Origin: a virus
Reading direction: 5' to 3' (one strand)
IMG/VR virus record: IMGVR_UViG_3300005843_000025
Span: 1-34,601 of that record
DNA: 34,601 nt
Made by a program: the position numbers and the translations under genes
The notes under the pieces: generated by a model
Told to the model about the DNA's origin: nothing
What the model saw: the letters and a program-made list of their open reading frames with translations, nothing else
Databases searched by the model: none
Shown here: positions 8,593 through 17,503 of the stretch, piece by piece
How positions within the stretch are numbered: the first letter of the stretch is position 1
Layout: each line of letters opens with the position of its first letter

Positions 8593-9386
8593 GCTTCAAT
8601 TTTTTTTATGTAGGTTTTTGATTCGCCGATCCATCCCTTCTTGCCGAAGAGAAAAGAAATATGCAGCGGGAATTCGAGCTTCGATCTTTCGGCTTCGAGC
8701 TGCAGCTTGAGCCAGGGATGATAGATCATTTCATGCCCGCCGTAATATTGAGACTTAAAATAAACATCCCGCTCAAAGAGGAAAGCGAAATGCTTGAAGC
8801 GCTCTTCGATCAGAATCGTCTTCCCGTTTCCGCCTTCAAGCTCCGGCGGCTCATGCTTCGCAAATTGCTCGCCTCGCCAATGCCAGAGACGGCGATAAGG
8901 AATCAGATTGCCTTCGCCCCATTGTCCGACAGCAAGAAGATCATGCGAGAGATAATAATCGCAGAGGAACGTGCCGGTCTTTGCATTCTCCCTCAGCAGG
9001 CGCTCTTCGGCCCGCTCCATTTGCTCCGGCAGCCATTGCTCATCGGCATCGATTTCCCAGAGGAAGCATTCTTTATGCCCGGCAAGAATCAGCGCATCGA
9101 CGGCAGCGCGAACCATATCGTCTTTGCCTGCCCAAAACTTCTGAGCAAACCGGTATGAAACTTTCCCGGGATATTTCTTTGAGAGATCTTCGATGAATTC
9201 TCTCGTTCCGTCTTTTGAGGCATAGCTGCGATCGAGCATATTGCACCAAGAAGTTGAGCCTCCGTTGCCGGCGGCGCCTTCGATGATGATCCAGTGATCA
9301 AGCGCATTGCAAAGCCGCTCAGCATAAAGCTCGTGCTTGAGATGATGCAGGCCGTTGTAAATGATTGTATACGCGATTCGTTTCAT
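8589..9386 (-). CDS. Glycosyltransferase, GT-A fold (GT2/GT17-like) (265 aa)
   Basis: Predicted to transfer a sugar from a nucleotide-sugar donor. The ATG at 9386 (MKRIAYTIIYNGLHHLKHE) is chosen because it forms an ATGA overlap with the upstream stop; an earlier start at 9407 lies inside that gene. The N-terminal pattern, with an early beta strand followed by YNGLHHLKH, and the motif LWEIDADEQW (residues 109-118, with D113-A-D115) match metal-binding DxD sites of GT-A enzymes. Aromatic residues are abundant in the second half, as in acceptor-binding regions. There is no membrane segment, so it probably acts in the cytoplasm. Donor and acceptor are unknown. Confidence 0.72.
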   Translation of the reverse strand: MKRIAYTIIYNGLHHLKHELYAERLCNALDHWIIIEGAAGNGGSTSWCNMLDRSYASKDGTREFIEDLSKKYPGKVSYRFAQKFWAGKDDMVRAAVDALILAGHKECFLWEIDADEQWLPEQMERAEERLLRENAKTGTFLCDYYLSHDLLAVGQWGEGNLIPYRRLWHWRGEQFAKHEPPELEGGNGKTILIEERFKHFAFLFERDVYFKSQYYGGHEMIYHPWLKLQLEAERSKLEFPLHISFLFGKKGWIGESKTYIKKIEA

Positions 9387-10045
9387 AGCTTCTGGAATAT
9401 GCTCCATCCCTTTCCGGTCAGAAGATCCTCATTGATTTTTTTGTACTGCAGCGGGATCGCAAGCAATGCGGTGCGATTCGCCTTATTCTTGATATCGTTG
9501 CTGTCGAGCAATACGATATACTTTGATCCGCTTAAAGCGGCATAATCCGCGGCGCCTGAGAATTCGCTTCCGGAAAGGATCGCGATATCAGGAGCAGAAG
9601 AGAGCTCGTCTGCGATGATATCTTCTGCCCAGTCTTCATGCGCCGAAGAATTCGTAATGTATGCAAGCTCGGTCAATCTGCGCGCCTGGATCGATGCGAT
9701 ATCATTTGCATCAGGCAAGGAGGGATTCGCAAAATAAAAATCGCTGACGTCTTTTGCCGTCATGTAATCGGTATGCGCCGAAGCGATTCCCTTTTTTGGG
9801 AAACAAAGGACTGAGTTAATCATCCGCGCCGAGAGCTGAGAGAATAGCGAGGCAGAAAGCTCGATCGGGAAGAATTTATAATAAGCTTTTCCGAAGCTCA
9901 TCTTGCGATCGAATGCTTCCATGATCGCGGAGCTGAGGCCGGATCCGTCGCCGGCACCGGTATCAATAGCCGTCTTGATATCGATTTGCGAAGCAATTCC
10001 GTAGACGATATTCCATAAGCGCCCGCCTTTAGTAAATGGGTTCAT
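9383..10045 (-). CDS. SAM-dependent methyltransferase-like protein of glycan-cluster type (220 aa)
   Basis: Residues 26-38 (AIDTGAGDGSGLS) match motif I of class I SAM methyltransferases, and IELSASLF further on may correspond to the next strand. The C-terminus reads SKYIVLLDSNDIKNKANR and ends GKGWSIFQKL, a pattern I know from methyltransferase-like proteins in surface-polysaccharide clusters. It overlaps the FkbM gene by 17 bases and is coupled to the downstream glycosyltransferase. It probably methylates, or takes part in building, the same glycan. A binding protein without catalysis cannot be excluded. Confidence 0.6.
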   Translation of the reverse strand: MNPFTKGGRLWNIVYGIASQIDIKTAIDTGAGDGSGLSSAIMEAFDRKMSFGKAYYKFFPIELSASLFSQLSARMINSVLCFPKKGIASAHTDYMTAKDVSDFYFANPSLPDANDIASIQARRLTELAYITNSSAHEDWAEDIIADELSSAPDIAILSGSEFSGAADYAALSGSKYIVLLDSNDIKNKANRTALLAIPLQYKKINEDLLTGKGWSIFQKL

Positions 10046-10574
10046 GCTCCTTTTTTTTGAAAGTTAAATTCAAAGCTTTTGCGCCGCTCAGGCGGAATCC
10101 TGCCTGATCAAGCTTCATCGCTATCTCGTCGATCTCCTCATCGCTCATGTGAAAGTATTCAAAGCTGATCAGCTGGATATCGATCAGCGAGAAGTCAATC
10201 GTCCGGATGATCCTTGCATCATATCCTTCGGTATCGATTTTCAAATAATCGATTCTCGGATAAGGATGCTCTTTCAGCAAATCATTGAAAGAGATTCCGC
10301 GGACGCGAATTTTGCGGGCCGAAGAATTCTTGTCGACTTTTTTATGATGCGATTCCAGGAGCGAGGACCAGTCATCGTTCGTATCGACGACGAAGAAATC
10401 GAATTCGCCTGATTCTTCCGTGATCGCGGCATCGACGAACGTGATATTTTCATGCCTGATCTCCGGGCAAGCCGCAGCTCCGAGCGGATCGATCATCAAG
10501 CCTTGCCATCCGAGTCGGGCGAGATCGATTAGCGTATCATAGCGATTGCATCCTATTTCGATGAAGTATTTCAC
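10029..10574 (-). CDS. FkbM family methyltransferase (181 aa)
   Basis: An O-methyltransferase of the FkbM family, which commonly modifies sugars and polyketides. It starts with GTG at 10574 in a GTGA overlap with the upstream gene. Visible motifs are FIEIGCNRYDTLIDLARLGW (SAM-binding region, residues 4-23), MIDPLGAA (residues 27-34), and the signature DYLKIDTEGYDARII around residues 109-123. At 181 aa it is compact compared with many family members. Its setting between two glycosyltransferase genes indicates that it caps or modifies a sugar. Confidence 0.85.
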   Translation of the reverse strand: MKYFIEIGCNRYDTLIDLARLGWQGLMIDPLGAAACPEIRHENITFVDAAITEESGEFDFFVVDTNDDWSSLLESHHKKVDKNSSARKIRVRGISFNDLLKEHPYPRIDYLKIDTEGYDARIIRTIDFSLIDIQLISFEYFHMSDEEIDEIAMKLDQAGFRLSGAKALNLTFKKKEHEPIY

Positions 10575-12844
10575 TGCAAATCGTTTATGCGGTTCCAGTT
10601 ATTCTCGAGCAGCGTCTCATCCCATTGATTCGGCACCTTGTCCGTCTTGTGATAATATTTCGGAATATCATGCGCCTCCGGGATGAGATCGACGAAGCAA
10701 CAAAGCGAAGAATCGATGCAGTGAATCTCAGTTGCATTGAGAATCACCTGCAGCCAATCGAAAATTGTATACGATGCGCGCGGCTTGAAGTCTATTCTCT
10801 TCAGGCTTGTCTCAATGATGGCGGCGCTTCCGTAATCGCTGTTATCATGAATCAGGGCGAACTCTTGCCCATCAGCTTCTTCCAGGACATTGCGAAGCAA
10901 ATAATTCTCCGCATCTGCGTCTCTTCGATATTCAAGCTGCTTTCGCTTCTCGACCGGGATGCCGGCGAGCTCATATTTTGCTTCGATGAAAGAAGAGAAG
11001 CGCTTCTTCTCGCGCTGCCACCAAGCCTCGGGAGCTCCTCCCTGGCCGAAGCTCAGATCGAGGACGCGAGCATAATATCCTTGCTCAGAAGCGACGGGCC
11101 GCGCATAATCGAAATATTTAAAGAGCGAGTGATAAGAAGTCGGGCAGAGCCAATCGATCAGGAATTCATCGGCGTAATGCCGAGCGATCGGCATGCAGAT
11201 CAGGATATCGCCGACTTTTCCTTTTTGAATAAGCAGCATCCGCTTCTTGCGATAAGGATCCGCTTTCTCTGAAGGCAGAGGAGCGACTTCTCCCGGGATC
11301 CGGTCTGCTTCGGAATATCGCTTCGCTCCATGGTTATGGAGATGAAAGCTCTTGATTGAGAAGGAAGGATTCGCGACTCTGCGATAATGCTTGCGCATTT
11401 CAAAAGCAAGGCGGTTATCGCATGCCGGCCTTCCGAAAAAGAAATCGCAACTCATCTCGGGAATTTTCCCGCGGAAAATCCAGACGTCCTGCGACCATTC
11501 GTAATTGAAATGCTTCAGCGTTCCCTGGCTGTCGATTTCCCATCGAGAGAGCGCATAAGCAGACTCTTCATAATTCAGCTCCTTAATCCTTCTCAGGTTC
11601 TCGTCCGTGAAATAAATATCAGCATTAGCGATAATGCTGATGATATCTTTCCGCTCAGCCTGTGCATCATTCGCAAGAGCGAAAACATCCTTGAATGTCG
11701 GGCGCGAAGAGACTTCGATCATTCTTATTTTCGCGCTTATAACCGGCGAGCTGATCAGCTTCTCGCTGATCAAAAATATATTTTCAATTTCTTCGCAAGC
11801 CGAATTAAGCTTCAGGCACTTTATCAGCTCAGCATTGCGCAGCGGATCCGGATCCTCGAAATAAGAAAGGAAAAGATTTATCTTTTCATAATGCTGCATC
11901 TGCGGAATGCTCTCGGAGAGGTATTGCGCCGGCGGCTTGCGCAGCTGCGATCCGTTCGCATGCTTATCGCTCATGATCAAGTGATGCTTCAGATAGTGCG
12001 GCAAGCCCTTCGCGCGATGGAATTCATGCAGACGGCCGTCATAATATTCAAGCATCAGGACGCGCGGCATATTTTTATTTCCAAAGAGGCAGAGGATCGG
12101 AAATCTCCTTTCAAGCTCTTGATATCCGATATCGCTGCGATCATTCGCCATGAATAAATAAGGCCGGGCCGTTTCGCCCGTGATTTTCATCTGCGCAAGA
12201 GCGACATTCAGATAAAGCTCGTCGGGTTGCGTTCCGCCCCAGGTATATCTGAGCCGATCGAGCGGGATCGGGTATTTGTAATTCTCGCGGACCTTCCTCG
12301 AAAGCGCCTCCGCTTCCGGGCCGCGCTTCCAGTATTTAAAGCTACTGTTCGTCGCCGGCAAGACAGCATCTTCGGGAAGATTAAAATGACTCCAGATATC
12401 GTCGGCGAAAGCCCAGACCATATCATTAATCACGCGGCCCTGCGAGAGCTGATGCTTGCCGATGATATGAGAGTAGAAATATCCGCCGGCAGCTTCGAGC
12501 TCATCAAAAATGATTGAGAGGTCCTGCAGCGCGAGTGCATCGACATCGAGCTCGAGCGTATGCTCAAAAGGAAAATAATCATAGGCGCACATTTTGATAT
12601 AACCGGGATCGATCGATCCGCCGTGCCAGAGGATCTCATCCGGGATCTGAATCTTGTAATCGAATACGCCTGGCATGTAAGCATAAGAAAGCTCGCGTTC
12701 GATTCCGCCGTCATGAAAAATTGCGATCGGCATATCCGGATTGAAATGCTTGATGCTTCGGGCGAAATTATACGCAGCAAAATAATATCCGCGCTTGCCG
12801 AAGCATGAGAGGAAAATTCCTCGTTTAGGTCTTTGTATATCCAT
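10571..12844 (-). CDS. Three-domain glycosyltransferase fusion (757 aa)
   Basis: Three sugar-transfer-like modules in one chain. Residues 8-290 form a GT-A-like domain with a DVD metal site at 100-102 (HTLELDVDALAL). Residues about 320-510 form a second GT-like module with IIANADIYF, ALSRWE, SQDVWIFRG, FGRPACDNRLA and FHLHNHGAKRY. Residues about 534-757 resemble a GT-B fold of the GT9 heptosyltransferase type, with KGKVGDILICMPIARHY and CIDSSL near the C-terminus. The start at 12844 is preceded by TTCAAAGCA. It opens the sugar cassette and may assemble a short oligosaccharide by itself. Donors and acceptor are unknown. Domain boundaries are by eye. Confidence 0.75.
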   Translation of the reverse strand: MDIQRPKRGIFLSCFGKRGYYFAAYNFARSIKHFNPDMPIAIFHDGGIERELSYAYMPGVFDYKIQIPDEILWHGGSIDPGYIKMCAYDYFPFEHTLELDVDALALQDLSIIFDELEAAGGYFYSHIIGKHQLSQGRVINDMVWAFADDIWSHFNLPEDAVLPATNSSFKYWKRGPEAEALSRKVRENYKYPIPLDRLRYTWGGTQPDELYLNVALAQMKITGETARPYLFMANDRSDIGYQELERRFPILCLFGNKNMPRVLMLEYYDGRLHEFHRAKGLPHYLKHHLIMSDKHANGSQLRKPPAQYLSESIPQMQHYEKINLFLSYFEDPDPLRNAELIKCLKLNSACEEIENIFLISEKLISSPVISAKIRMIEVSSRPTFKDVFALANDAQAERKDIISIIANADIYFTDENLRRIKELNYEESAYALSRWEIDSQGTLKHFNYEWSQDVWIFRGKIPEMSCDFFFGRPACDNRLAFEMRKHYRRVANPSFSIKSFHLHNHGAKRYSEADRIPGEVAPLPSEKADPYRKKRMLLIQKGKVGDILICMPIARHYADEFLIDWLCPTSYHSLFKYFDYARPVASEQGYYARVLDLSFGQGGAPEAWWQREKKRFSSFIEAKYELAGIPVEKRKQLEYRRDADAENYLLRNVLEEADGQEFALIHDNSDYGSAAIIETSLKRIDFKPRASYTIFDWLQVILNATEIHCIDSSLCCFVDLIPEAHDIPKYYHKTDKVPNQWDETLLENNWNRINDLQ

Positions 12845-12910
12845 TGCTTTGAAGATTAAAAAAGCTCAGAAGCTTACGGGCCTCGAGCCTCAAATCTTTT
12901 GATTTGATTT
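12845..12910 (-). promoter_or_regulatory. Gap between tail gene and sugar cassette with weak hairpins
   Basis: This 66-base gap is one of the few untranslated stretches. On the minus strand it holds GGCTCGAGGCC and, a little further on, AAGCT-TCTG-AGCTT followed by a run of T. The second has only five base pairs, so it is at best a weak or attenuating terminator. The leader TTCAAAGCA precedes the next ATG. No clear promoter is seen. It may tune readthrough from tail genes into the sugar cassette. Confidence 0.3.
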
Positions 12911-13459
12911 TTAGAAAATGCCGACCGGAACGTTCCACATCGAAGGATTTTTCATTGAAGACCAGTCGAGCTCGCCCTCGAAACGCTGCATCTCTTTATT
13001 CCCTTTCGGAATAATCAAGCCGCCTTTCAATTTGAGAGGACTGTTAATCCATGAAACTTTTTCAATAACGCCTTCTTTTCCGCACTGCGCCAGGATTGCT
13101 CCGGCGAAAGTACGGCCGTCGAAAAGCTTATCGTGCTGCTCGATGTTATTCGGCGTCACATTCGGATTCACGTATGCGCCTTTACGCGTATAGTTCGTGA
13201 TGTTTGCCGATTCGCAAGGAACATCGGACTCAGTCTCGTCCGGCGTCGGAGCGTCGATCGTAAAGCTGCAGCGCAAGACGCGATGCGCCGTTCCTGCAAG
13301 CAGCGCCGCATTGATCTGTGCTGCATCGGAAGGGTTCGTAATTCCATGCCCGTCTTCAAGAAATAATCCGGCGGGCATTCCACCCACGAGATCATCCTTC
13401 GGGCATCGAATCGTATCAAAGGATCCAAGAGGATCCGTGCTACAATAGTCGATTGCCAT
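12911..13459 (-). CDS. Putative minor virion / tail protein (182 aa)
   Basis: The start ATG at 13459 is preceded by an AT-rich leader ending CTTAAATCA, with no Shine-Dalgarno sequence. The sequence has many Pro, Asn, Gly and short strands: TIRCPKDDLVGGMPAG, CSFTIDAPTPDE, INSPLKLKGGLIIPKG. That is typical of a beta-rich virion protein. Six cysteines are present, more than usual. It sits between tail-tip genes and the sugar cassette. A tail-tube role is possible by size but tube genes normally precede the tape measure, so I leave the function open. Confidence 0.6.
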   Translation of the reverse strand: MAIDYCSTDPLGSFDTIRCPKDDLVGGMPAGLFLEDGHGITNPSDAAQINAALLAGTAHRVLRCSFTIDAPTPDETESDVPCESANITNYTRKGAYVNPNVTPNNIEQHDKLFDGRTFAGAILAQCGKEGVIEKVSWINSPLKLKGGLIIPKGNKEMQRFEGELDWSSMKNPSMWNVPVGIF

Positions 13460-13541
13460 TGATTTAAGAAATTAAAATTTTTGCGATCCTTCTTTCGATA
13501 TGCCGCGCGGATCTATGCAGCAACAGGTGGCAAGGGAGAGA

Positions 13542-13549
13542 CAAATATA
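13542..13549 (-). promoter_or_regulatory. Candidate Bacteroidota -7 promoter element (TATATTTG)
   Basis: On the minus strand the gap 13553-13460 contains TATATTTG, an exact match to the Bacteroidota -7 consensus TAnnTTTG, about 82 bases before the start at 13459. I see no TTTG or TTG at the expected distance upstream, so only half of the promoter is supported. Presence in a non-coding gap raises its value a little. Confidence 0.3.
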
Positions 13550-13553
13550 CAGA

Positions 13554-15536
13554 TTAGAATGAATTATGGAAGAAGAGCGTTTCTTTCTCGCGGATCTGCA
13601 GCTCGAGGTCCGCATCGGCCCGATTGTTTTTTATTCCTCTCGGCCAGGAAGGAGACATATCCTTCGCCGGGCAATGATAAATATCGCCCGAATCAGGATC
13701 GCCGATCACATCTGTATAGACGCCGATCTGATCCGCTTTCGCGATCACCCTCAGCGCATCGAAGCTTCCTTCATCGAGCTGAGCGACGCTGAATGTCCAG
13801 CGCTTCTGCAGCTGCTCCGCCGTTCGTTTATGCGAGCCGGCATTATTGATATATTCATCACCGGCATCGGGATAATCAGCTTGATGAAATTCGGCGACAG
13901 CTCGGAGCATCGGCTTGAAGAAGCTCGTCCATTTAAAGCCGTATGCTGTCCTCCAGAGATTAAATCCCTGATCATCGATGATATCATCCATCTGCGCGAA
14001 GATCTGCTTGCCGCAAGGAACATTCGAGGAGATATTCAAGCACTGAGAGCAATAATCCGCATCAGGCTCAGGCGCTCCCAGGCATGCAGGATTAACAAAT
14101 ACGCGAACGTAATCGATGATGATATCCGTGCCGACGCCTCCGCTTTGAATCGTAAATATTGTATTTGCAAACGGGCCGGTGAAAGGAACGATGATTTGAT
14201 TCTGCGAATCAGGCGTCAAATCTGCATCGACGACGACGACTCCTCCGCCGAAGACGATCGTGACATGCCCTGTCGTGCTTTCATTCAAAGCGAATCCGAT
14301 CGCAAGAAAATAACAAGTCGTTCCGCTCGGCGGCAATATCACCGGCCCGAGATCAGCATCGATCTGTCCGTCTCCGATGATATGCAGAAATCCGCTGCCG
14401 ATATCCCATCCGAGCGAAGCAGGCGAAGGAGACCAGCCGGTCGCCGTGACGAATTCGCCGAAGCCCTGCAGCTTATCATTCGTCGGCCCGTAAAGATTGC
14501 CCTCATCGAAGACGCAGACTTTATAACAGCCTGCAGGAAGATTCAGATCTGCGAGCTCTTTATAACAGCTCAGCGAATCCTCGATCAAAACGACGTCATT
14601 TGAAAGATCGGCGACGAAATTATTATCATCATCATAAAGGCCGATGAAATGTCTCGCAAATTGTTTTCCGAATTGAATCACTTCGATGCAGCCATCGAAA
14701 TCCGTCGAAGGAACGAATGCAGGATTTGCCGAAGTCGAAGCATAGAACCATCGCGTATAATATCCATTCGCAGAAAAATTTTCGGAGAATCCTCCTGCAG
14801 CAAATTGAACATTCCCGGCCGTAGAATTGAAGATCCGGAAATTTACGCGATAGCGATATCCGATCGTCGGAATATAGCTATACATATCGAGGAAAAAAGT
14901 CGATCCGGGCGTATGGCAATACCAGGTCCGGAGCTGATCCTCGCTTTCATTTCCGATCCAGTCGAAGCTGCCCAGGGCGAAGCCGAAGACATACGCTTCG
15001 ATATCGTCGACTTTCCCTCCGATCGCGGCATTGAAAATTACTTTAAGCGGAGAGCCGTCGCTGACGTGCTTCCATTCAAGCCATCCGGCAGCGGAGGCAC
15101 GATCGCTCTCTGCTCCGGATGTCGTCTCTTGCATGTATATCTCTCCTGCCGGCAGATCAGAAATATTCAAGCGGAAGAAATACGTCTTGCCGGCGACGAG
15201 CGAAAGGCTCAGGAATTGAAGATCGCCAGTTCCGCTTGTGATGCCCTCGTATGTTCCAGGCACTCCGTCGTTATGCTGAATATCGCCGTTATAAGTGACA
15301 GGACTATCGATCGGATCCGAGAAGTCATCGCTGAAGATGAAATCCTTCGTCAGATCAAGCGAGCCGATCTCATTCAAAGAGCGATTCTTTATCTGGAAGC
15401 TGATCCAGTCTTTTGAAGAATCAAGCAGCAGGCAGAGCGGCTTAACCGGATCGCATTTCGGATTACAGGTCTCCGCTTCGCGCGGATCGCTGAATCGAAT
15501 AGGCTGATTTTTTATTTCTGAAAGATTCTGTGACAT
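13554..15536 (-). CDS. Putative tail protein with carbohydrate-binding-like beta domains (660 aa)
   Basis: The gene starts two bases after the stop of the upstream tail gene. Residues 1-60 include a CNPKCDPVKPLC segment. Residues about 70-480 look like two or three beta-sandwich modules, with strands such as GKTYFFRLNISDLPAGEIYM, GYRYRVNFRIFNSTAGNVQF and TGHVTIVFGGGVVVVDADL. These resemble jelly-roll carbohydrate-binding domains of tail-tip and adhesin proteins. The C-terminal 170 residues are different and helix-containing (FKWTSFFKPMLRAVAEF, QLQKRWTFSVAQLD), perhaps the tail-docking part. Its place after the tape measure and a tail-tip candidate supports a host-binding role at the tail end. 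Confidence 0.65.
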   Translation of the reverse strand: MSQNLSEIKNQPIRFSDPREAETCNPKCDPVKPLCLLLDSSKDWISFQIKNRSLNEIGSLDLTKDFIFSDDFSDPIDSPVTYNGDIQHNDGVPGTYEGITSGTGDLQFLSLSLVAGKTYFFRLNISDLPAGEIYMQETTSGAESDRASAAGWLEWKHVSDGSPLKVIFNAAIGGKVDDIEAYVFGFALGSFDWIGNESEDQLRTWYCHTPGSTFFLDMYSYIPTIGYRYRVNFRIFNSTAGNVQFAAGGFSENFSANGYYTRWFYASTSANPAFVPSTDFDGCIEVIQFGKQFARHFIGLYDDDNNFVADLSNDVVLIEDSLSCYKELADLNLPAGCYKVCVFDEGNLYGPTNDKLQGFGEFVTATGWSPSPASLGWDIGSGFLHIIGDGQIDADLGPVILPPSGTTCYFLAIGFALNESTTGHVTIVFGGGVVVVDADLTPDSQNQIIVPFTGPFANTIFTIQSGGVGTDIIIDYVRVFVNPACLGAPEPDADYCSQCLNISSNVPCGKQIFAQMDDIIDDQGFNLWRTAYGFKWTSFFKPMLRAVAEFHQADYPDAGDEYINNAGSHKRTAEQLQKRWTFSVAQLDEGSFDALRVIAKADQIGVYTDVIGDPDSGDIYHCPAKDMSPSWPRGIKNNRADADLELQIREKETLFFHNSF

Positions 15537-15538
15537 CG

Positions 15539-17503
15539 TTAAGGCTTTAAGCGCTGAGAAGAGATGAGGCTGAAATCGGCTTGCCCCTGGCCGCGGTTAT
15601 ACGTGATCGTATCGATCCATGATTTATAATTGCTCGTTCCGTCCGTATTGAATTCTATTGCAAGCGAGAGATCGCGCAGAATTTTTTTCCATTGCTTCCG
15701 CGTCATTTTAAACCGGAAGAGATAGAGAATGCACTTAAAGTCAAGATCCTCGACCGTCGCCCAGATGCCGCCGCCGAAAGTCGTGAACGTGCATGTGAAA
15801 TAAGAAGAAGGGAGGATCTCCCAGTCGATTGTATGATTCGAGGTGATGTTGAATTTCCAGAAGATGCGGACATAATCTGTCGCATTTAGATTGAATGCAA
15901 ATTCCTGCTCGTAATTGAGCGGAAGATTCACGCCGACGGCATTCGTTATTCCCCAGAAAAAGTTCTGAGAAGAGACGACGGCATCAGCTGCATTGAATCT
16001 CGTAACGGTTAATTCAATATTCCCTCCGGTGCCAAAGCTCAGCGTGTGCAGTAGCGTATTCAATCCCGCCTTAAAGCGGAAGAAGCCTCCGGAAGAAGCT
16101 GTATATCGCTGATTCGCTAAAATGCTAACAAGCGTTCCGGGAGCGGTTCCGTTACCGTAATTATTTCCGTCGTCGAAATTCGTCGGGCCAGAGAAATCAT
16201 CTCGCGCCGAGACGCCAAGATTATACGTTCCCGGTCCGCCGCCGCCCTGGATCCGCTGCGTCTTCGCATAGGTTCCATAAAATCTTCCATCGGCGCCGCC
16301 GAGAAAATTTGCGACCGATAGCGGAATACCATGAAGCCAGCGCTGCAGCTTATGATCATTATTCAATCCCTCGTTATAGAAATAAGGCGTCGGAGCTGAA
16401 AGCCAATTCGAGCGCTTCGCCTGCGAATTCACCCAGTCGACTTGAACAAGAACGATCTTATCGTCATAATCGGCGACGTTATTGACATAGATCTGCTCGA
16501 TAATATTCGATGAGATGATCCAGCTGTTCTGCGCATCGAGCTCCTGATCGAGATTGCACTGCCCGACGGTCGGATATTGCTCCGGCCTGAAGCCATAGAG
16601 CCGCGTCGTCTCCGGGAATTGAACAGCTCCGGAGCTATCGTCGATCGTCTCTGATCCTGCTTTGAAAGAAGCATACAATCGACTCGTATCGACTTTCTGC
16701 CTGATGTCTTTCACGAAATCTAATTGAACCGAACTATCGGCAGCATAAAGATCATCTTCGCGATCGACGCGCAGAATCGGTCCGGAGAGCGATTCCTCGA
16801 TCGTAATACTCAGGCTGTATTCTTTATTCAATTCAGAGAAGACTTCCTGCCAGGCGATTTCGGGCTGCTTATCATGCAGATTCAAGTATCCATCCCTGAG
16901 CTCCTTCGCGAGAATGATGCCCGCATCTTCACAGACTCCGCCGGTATCAAAAGCATCGGAGCGAAATCCGATCGCACCGTCGCTCATCCAGGCGACAAGG
17001 AATTTCATCGCATCGAATGCGCGATAGACATACCGGTTCGCCGTTCCGTATGTGCCGGTCGATGGCGTGAAAAATTTTATCGATGAATACGGGCAAGCCG
17101 CGATTCCTTTATCCGTCTTCGAGCGCGTGCTCGTGAATAATGCTTTGAGGTTTTTGTTTTGATTGATCCGGGCGTAATACGAATTATCATCCGTATTGCA
17201 TTTGACATAAAACGGCTCGATGCCGAATTCGCAGCCGCCGATCCGGATGATCCCTTCATGGATCTTTTCCCATTGCCCGATTTCGTCTTCATCCTCCTCG
17301 ATCAGGATCGCGACTTCGTTGCAAAAGCCATCATCATAGACGCGTTTAATATATCGATATCCGTCTTCGTAAAAAATCAGCGTCGCATCTTGCGTCAAGC
17401 TGCGCAGGCGAGTCGTCTGATCATATTTAACGGTATCCTTCAGATCATTTATCCCTGCAGGAGATTCTTCTAATAAACGGCCGTCGAGAAAGACTCTGAT
17501 CAT
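15539..17503 (-). CDS. Putative distal tail / tail-tip protein with beta-sandwich insert (654 aa)
   Basis: It starts in an ATGA overlap with the tape measure stop, where distal tail or tail-hub genes normally lie. The N-terminus (MIRVFLDGRLLEESPAGIND) and the next 260 residues form a mixed alpha/beta core with VFSELNKEYSLSITIEESLSG. Residues about 405-560 are a glycine/aromatic-rich beta segment (SGGFFRFKAGLNTLLHTLSF, GGNIELTVTRF, YVRIFWKFNITSNHTIDWEI) that looks like an inserted carbohydrate-binding-like sandwich. The C-terminal segment returns to a helix/strand pattern. I cannot name the family; tail-tip location is by synteny. Confidence 0.65.
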   Translation of the reverse strand: MIRVFLDGRLLEESPAGINDLKDTVKYDQTTRLRSLTQDATLIFYEDGYRYIKRVYDDGFCNEVAILIEEDEDEIGQWEKIHEGIIRIGGCEFGIEPFYVKCNTDDNSYYARINQNKNLKALFTSTRSKTDKGIAACPYSSIKFFTPSTGTYGTANRYVYRAFDAMKFLVAWMSDGAIGFRSDAFDTGGVCEDAGIILAKELRDGYLNLHDKQPEIAWQEVFSELNKEYSLSITIEESLSGPILRVDREDDLYAADSSVQLDFVKDIRQKVDTSRLYASFKAGSETIDDSSGAVQFPETTRLYGFRPEQYPTVGQCNLDQELDAQNSWIISSNIIEQIYVNNVADYDDKIVLVQVDWVNSQAKRSNWLSAPTPYFYNEGLNNDHKLQRWLHGIPLSVANFLGGADGRFYGTYAKTQRIQGGGGPGTYNLGVSARDDFSGPTNFDDGNNYGNGTAPGTLVSILANQRYTASSGGFFRFKAGLNTLLHTLSFGTGGNIELTVTRFNAADAVVSSQNFFWGITNAVGVNLPLNYEQEFAFNLNATDYVRIFWKFNITSNHTIDWEILPSSYFTCTFTTFGGGIWATVEDLDFKCILYLFRFKMTRKQWKKILRDLSLAIEFNTDGTSNYKSWIDTITYNRGQGQADFSLISSQRLKP

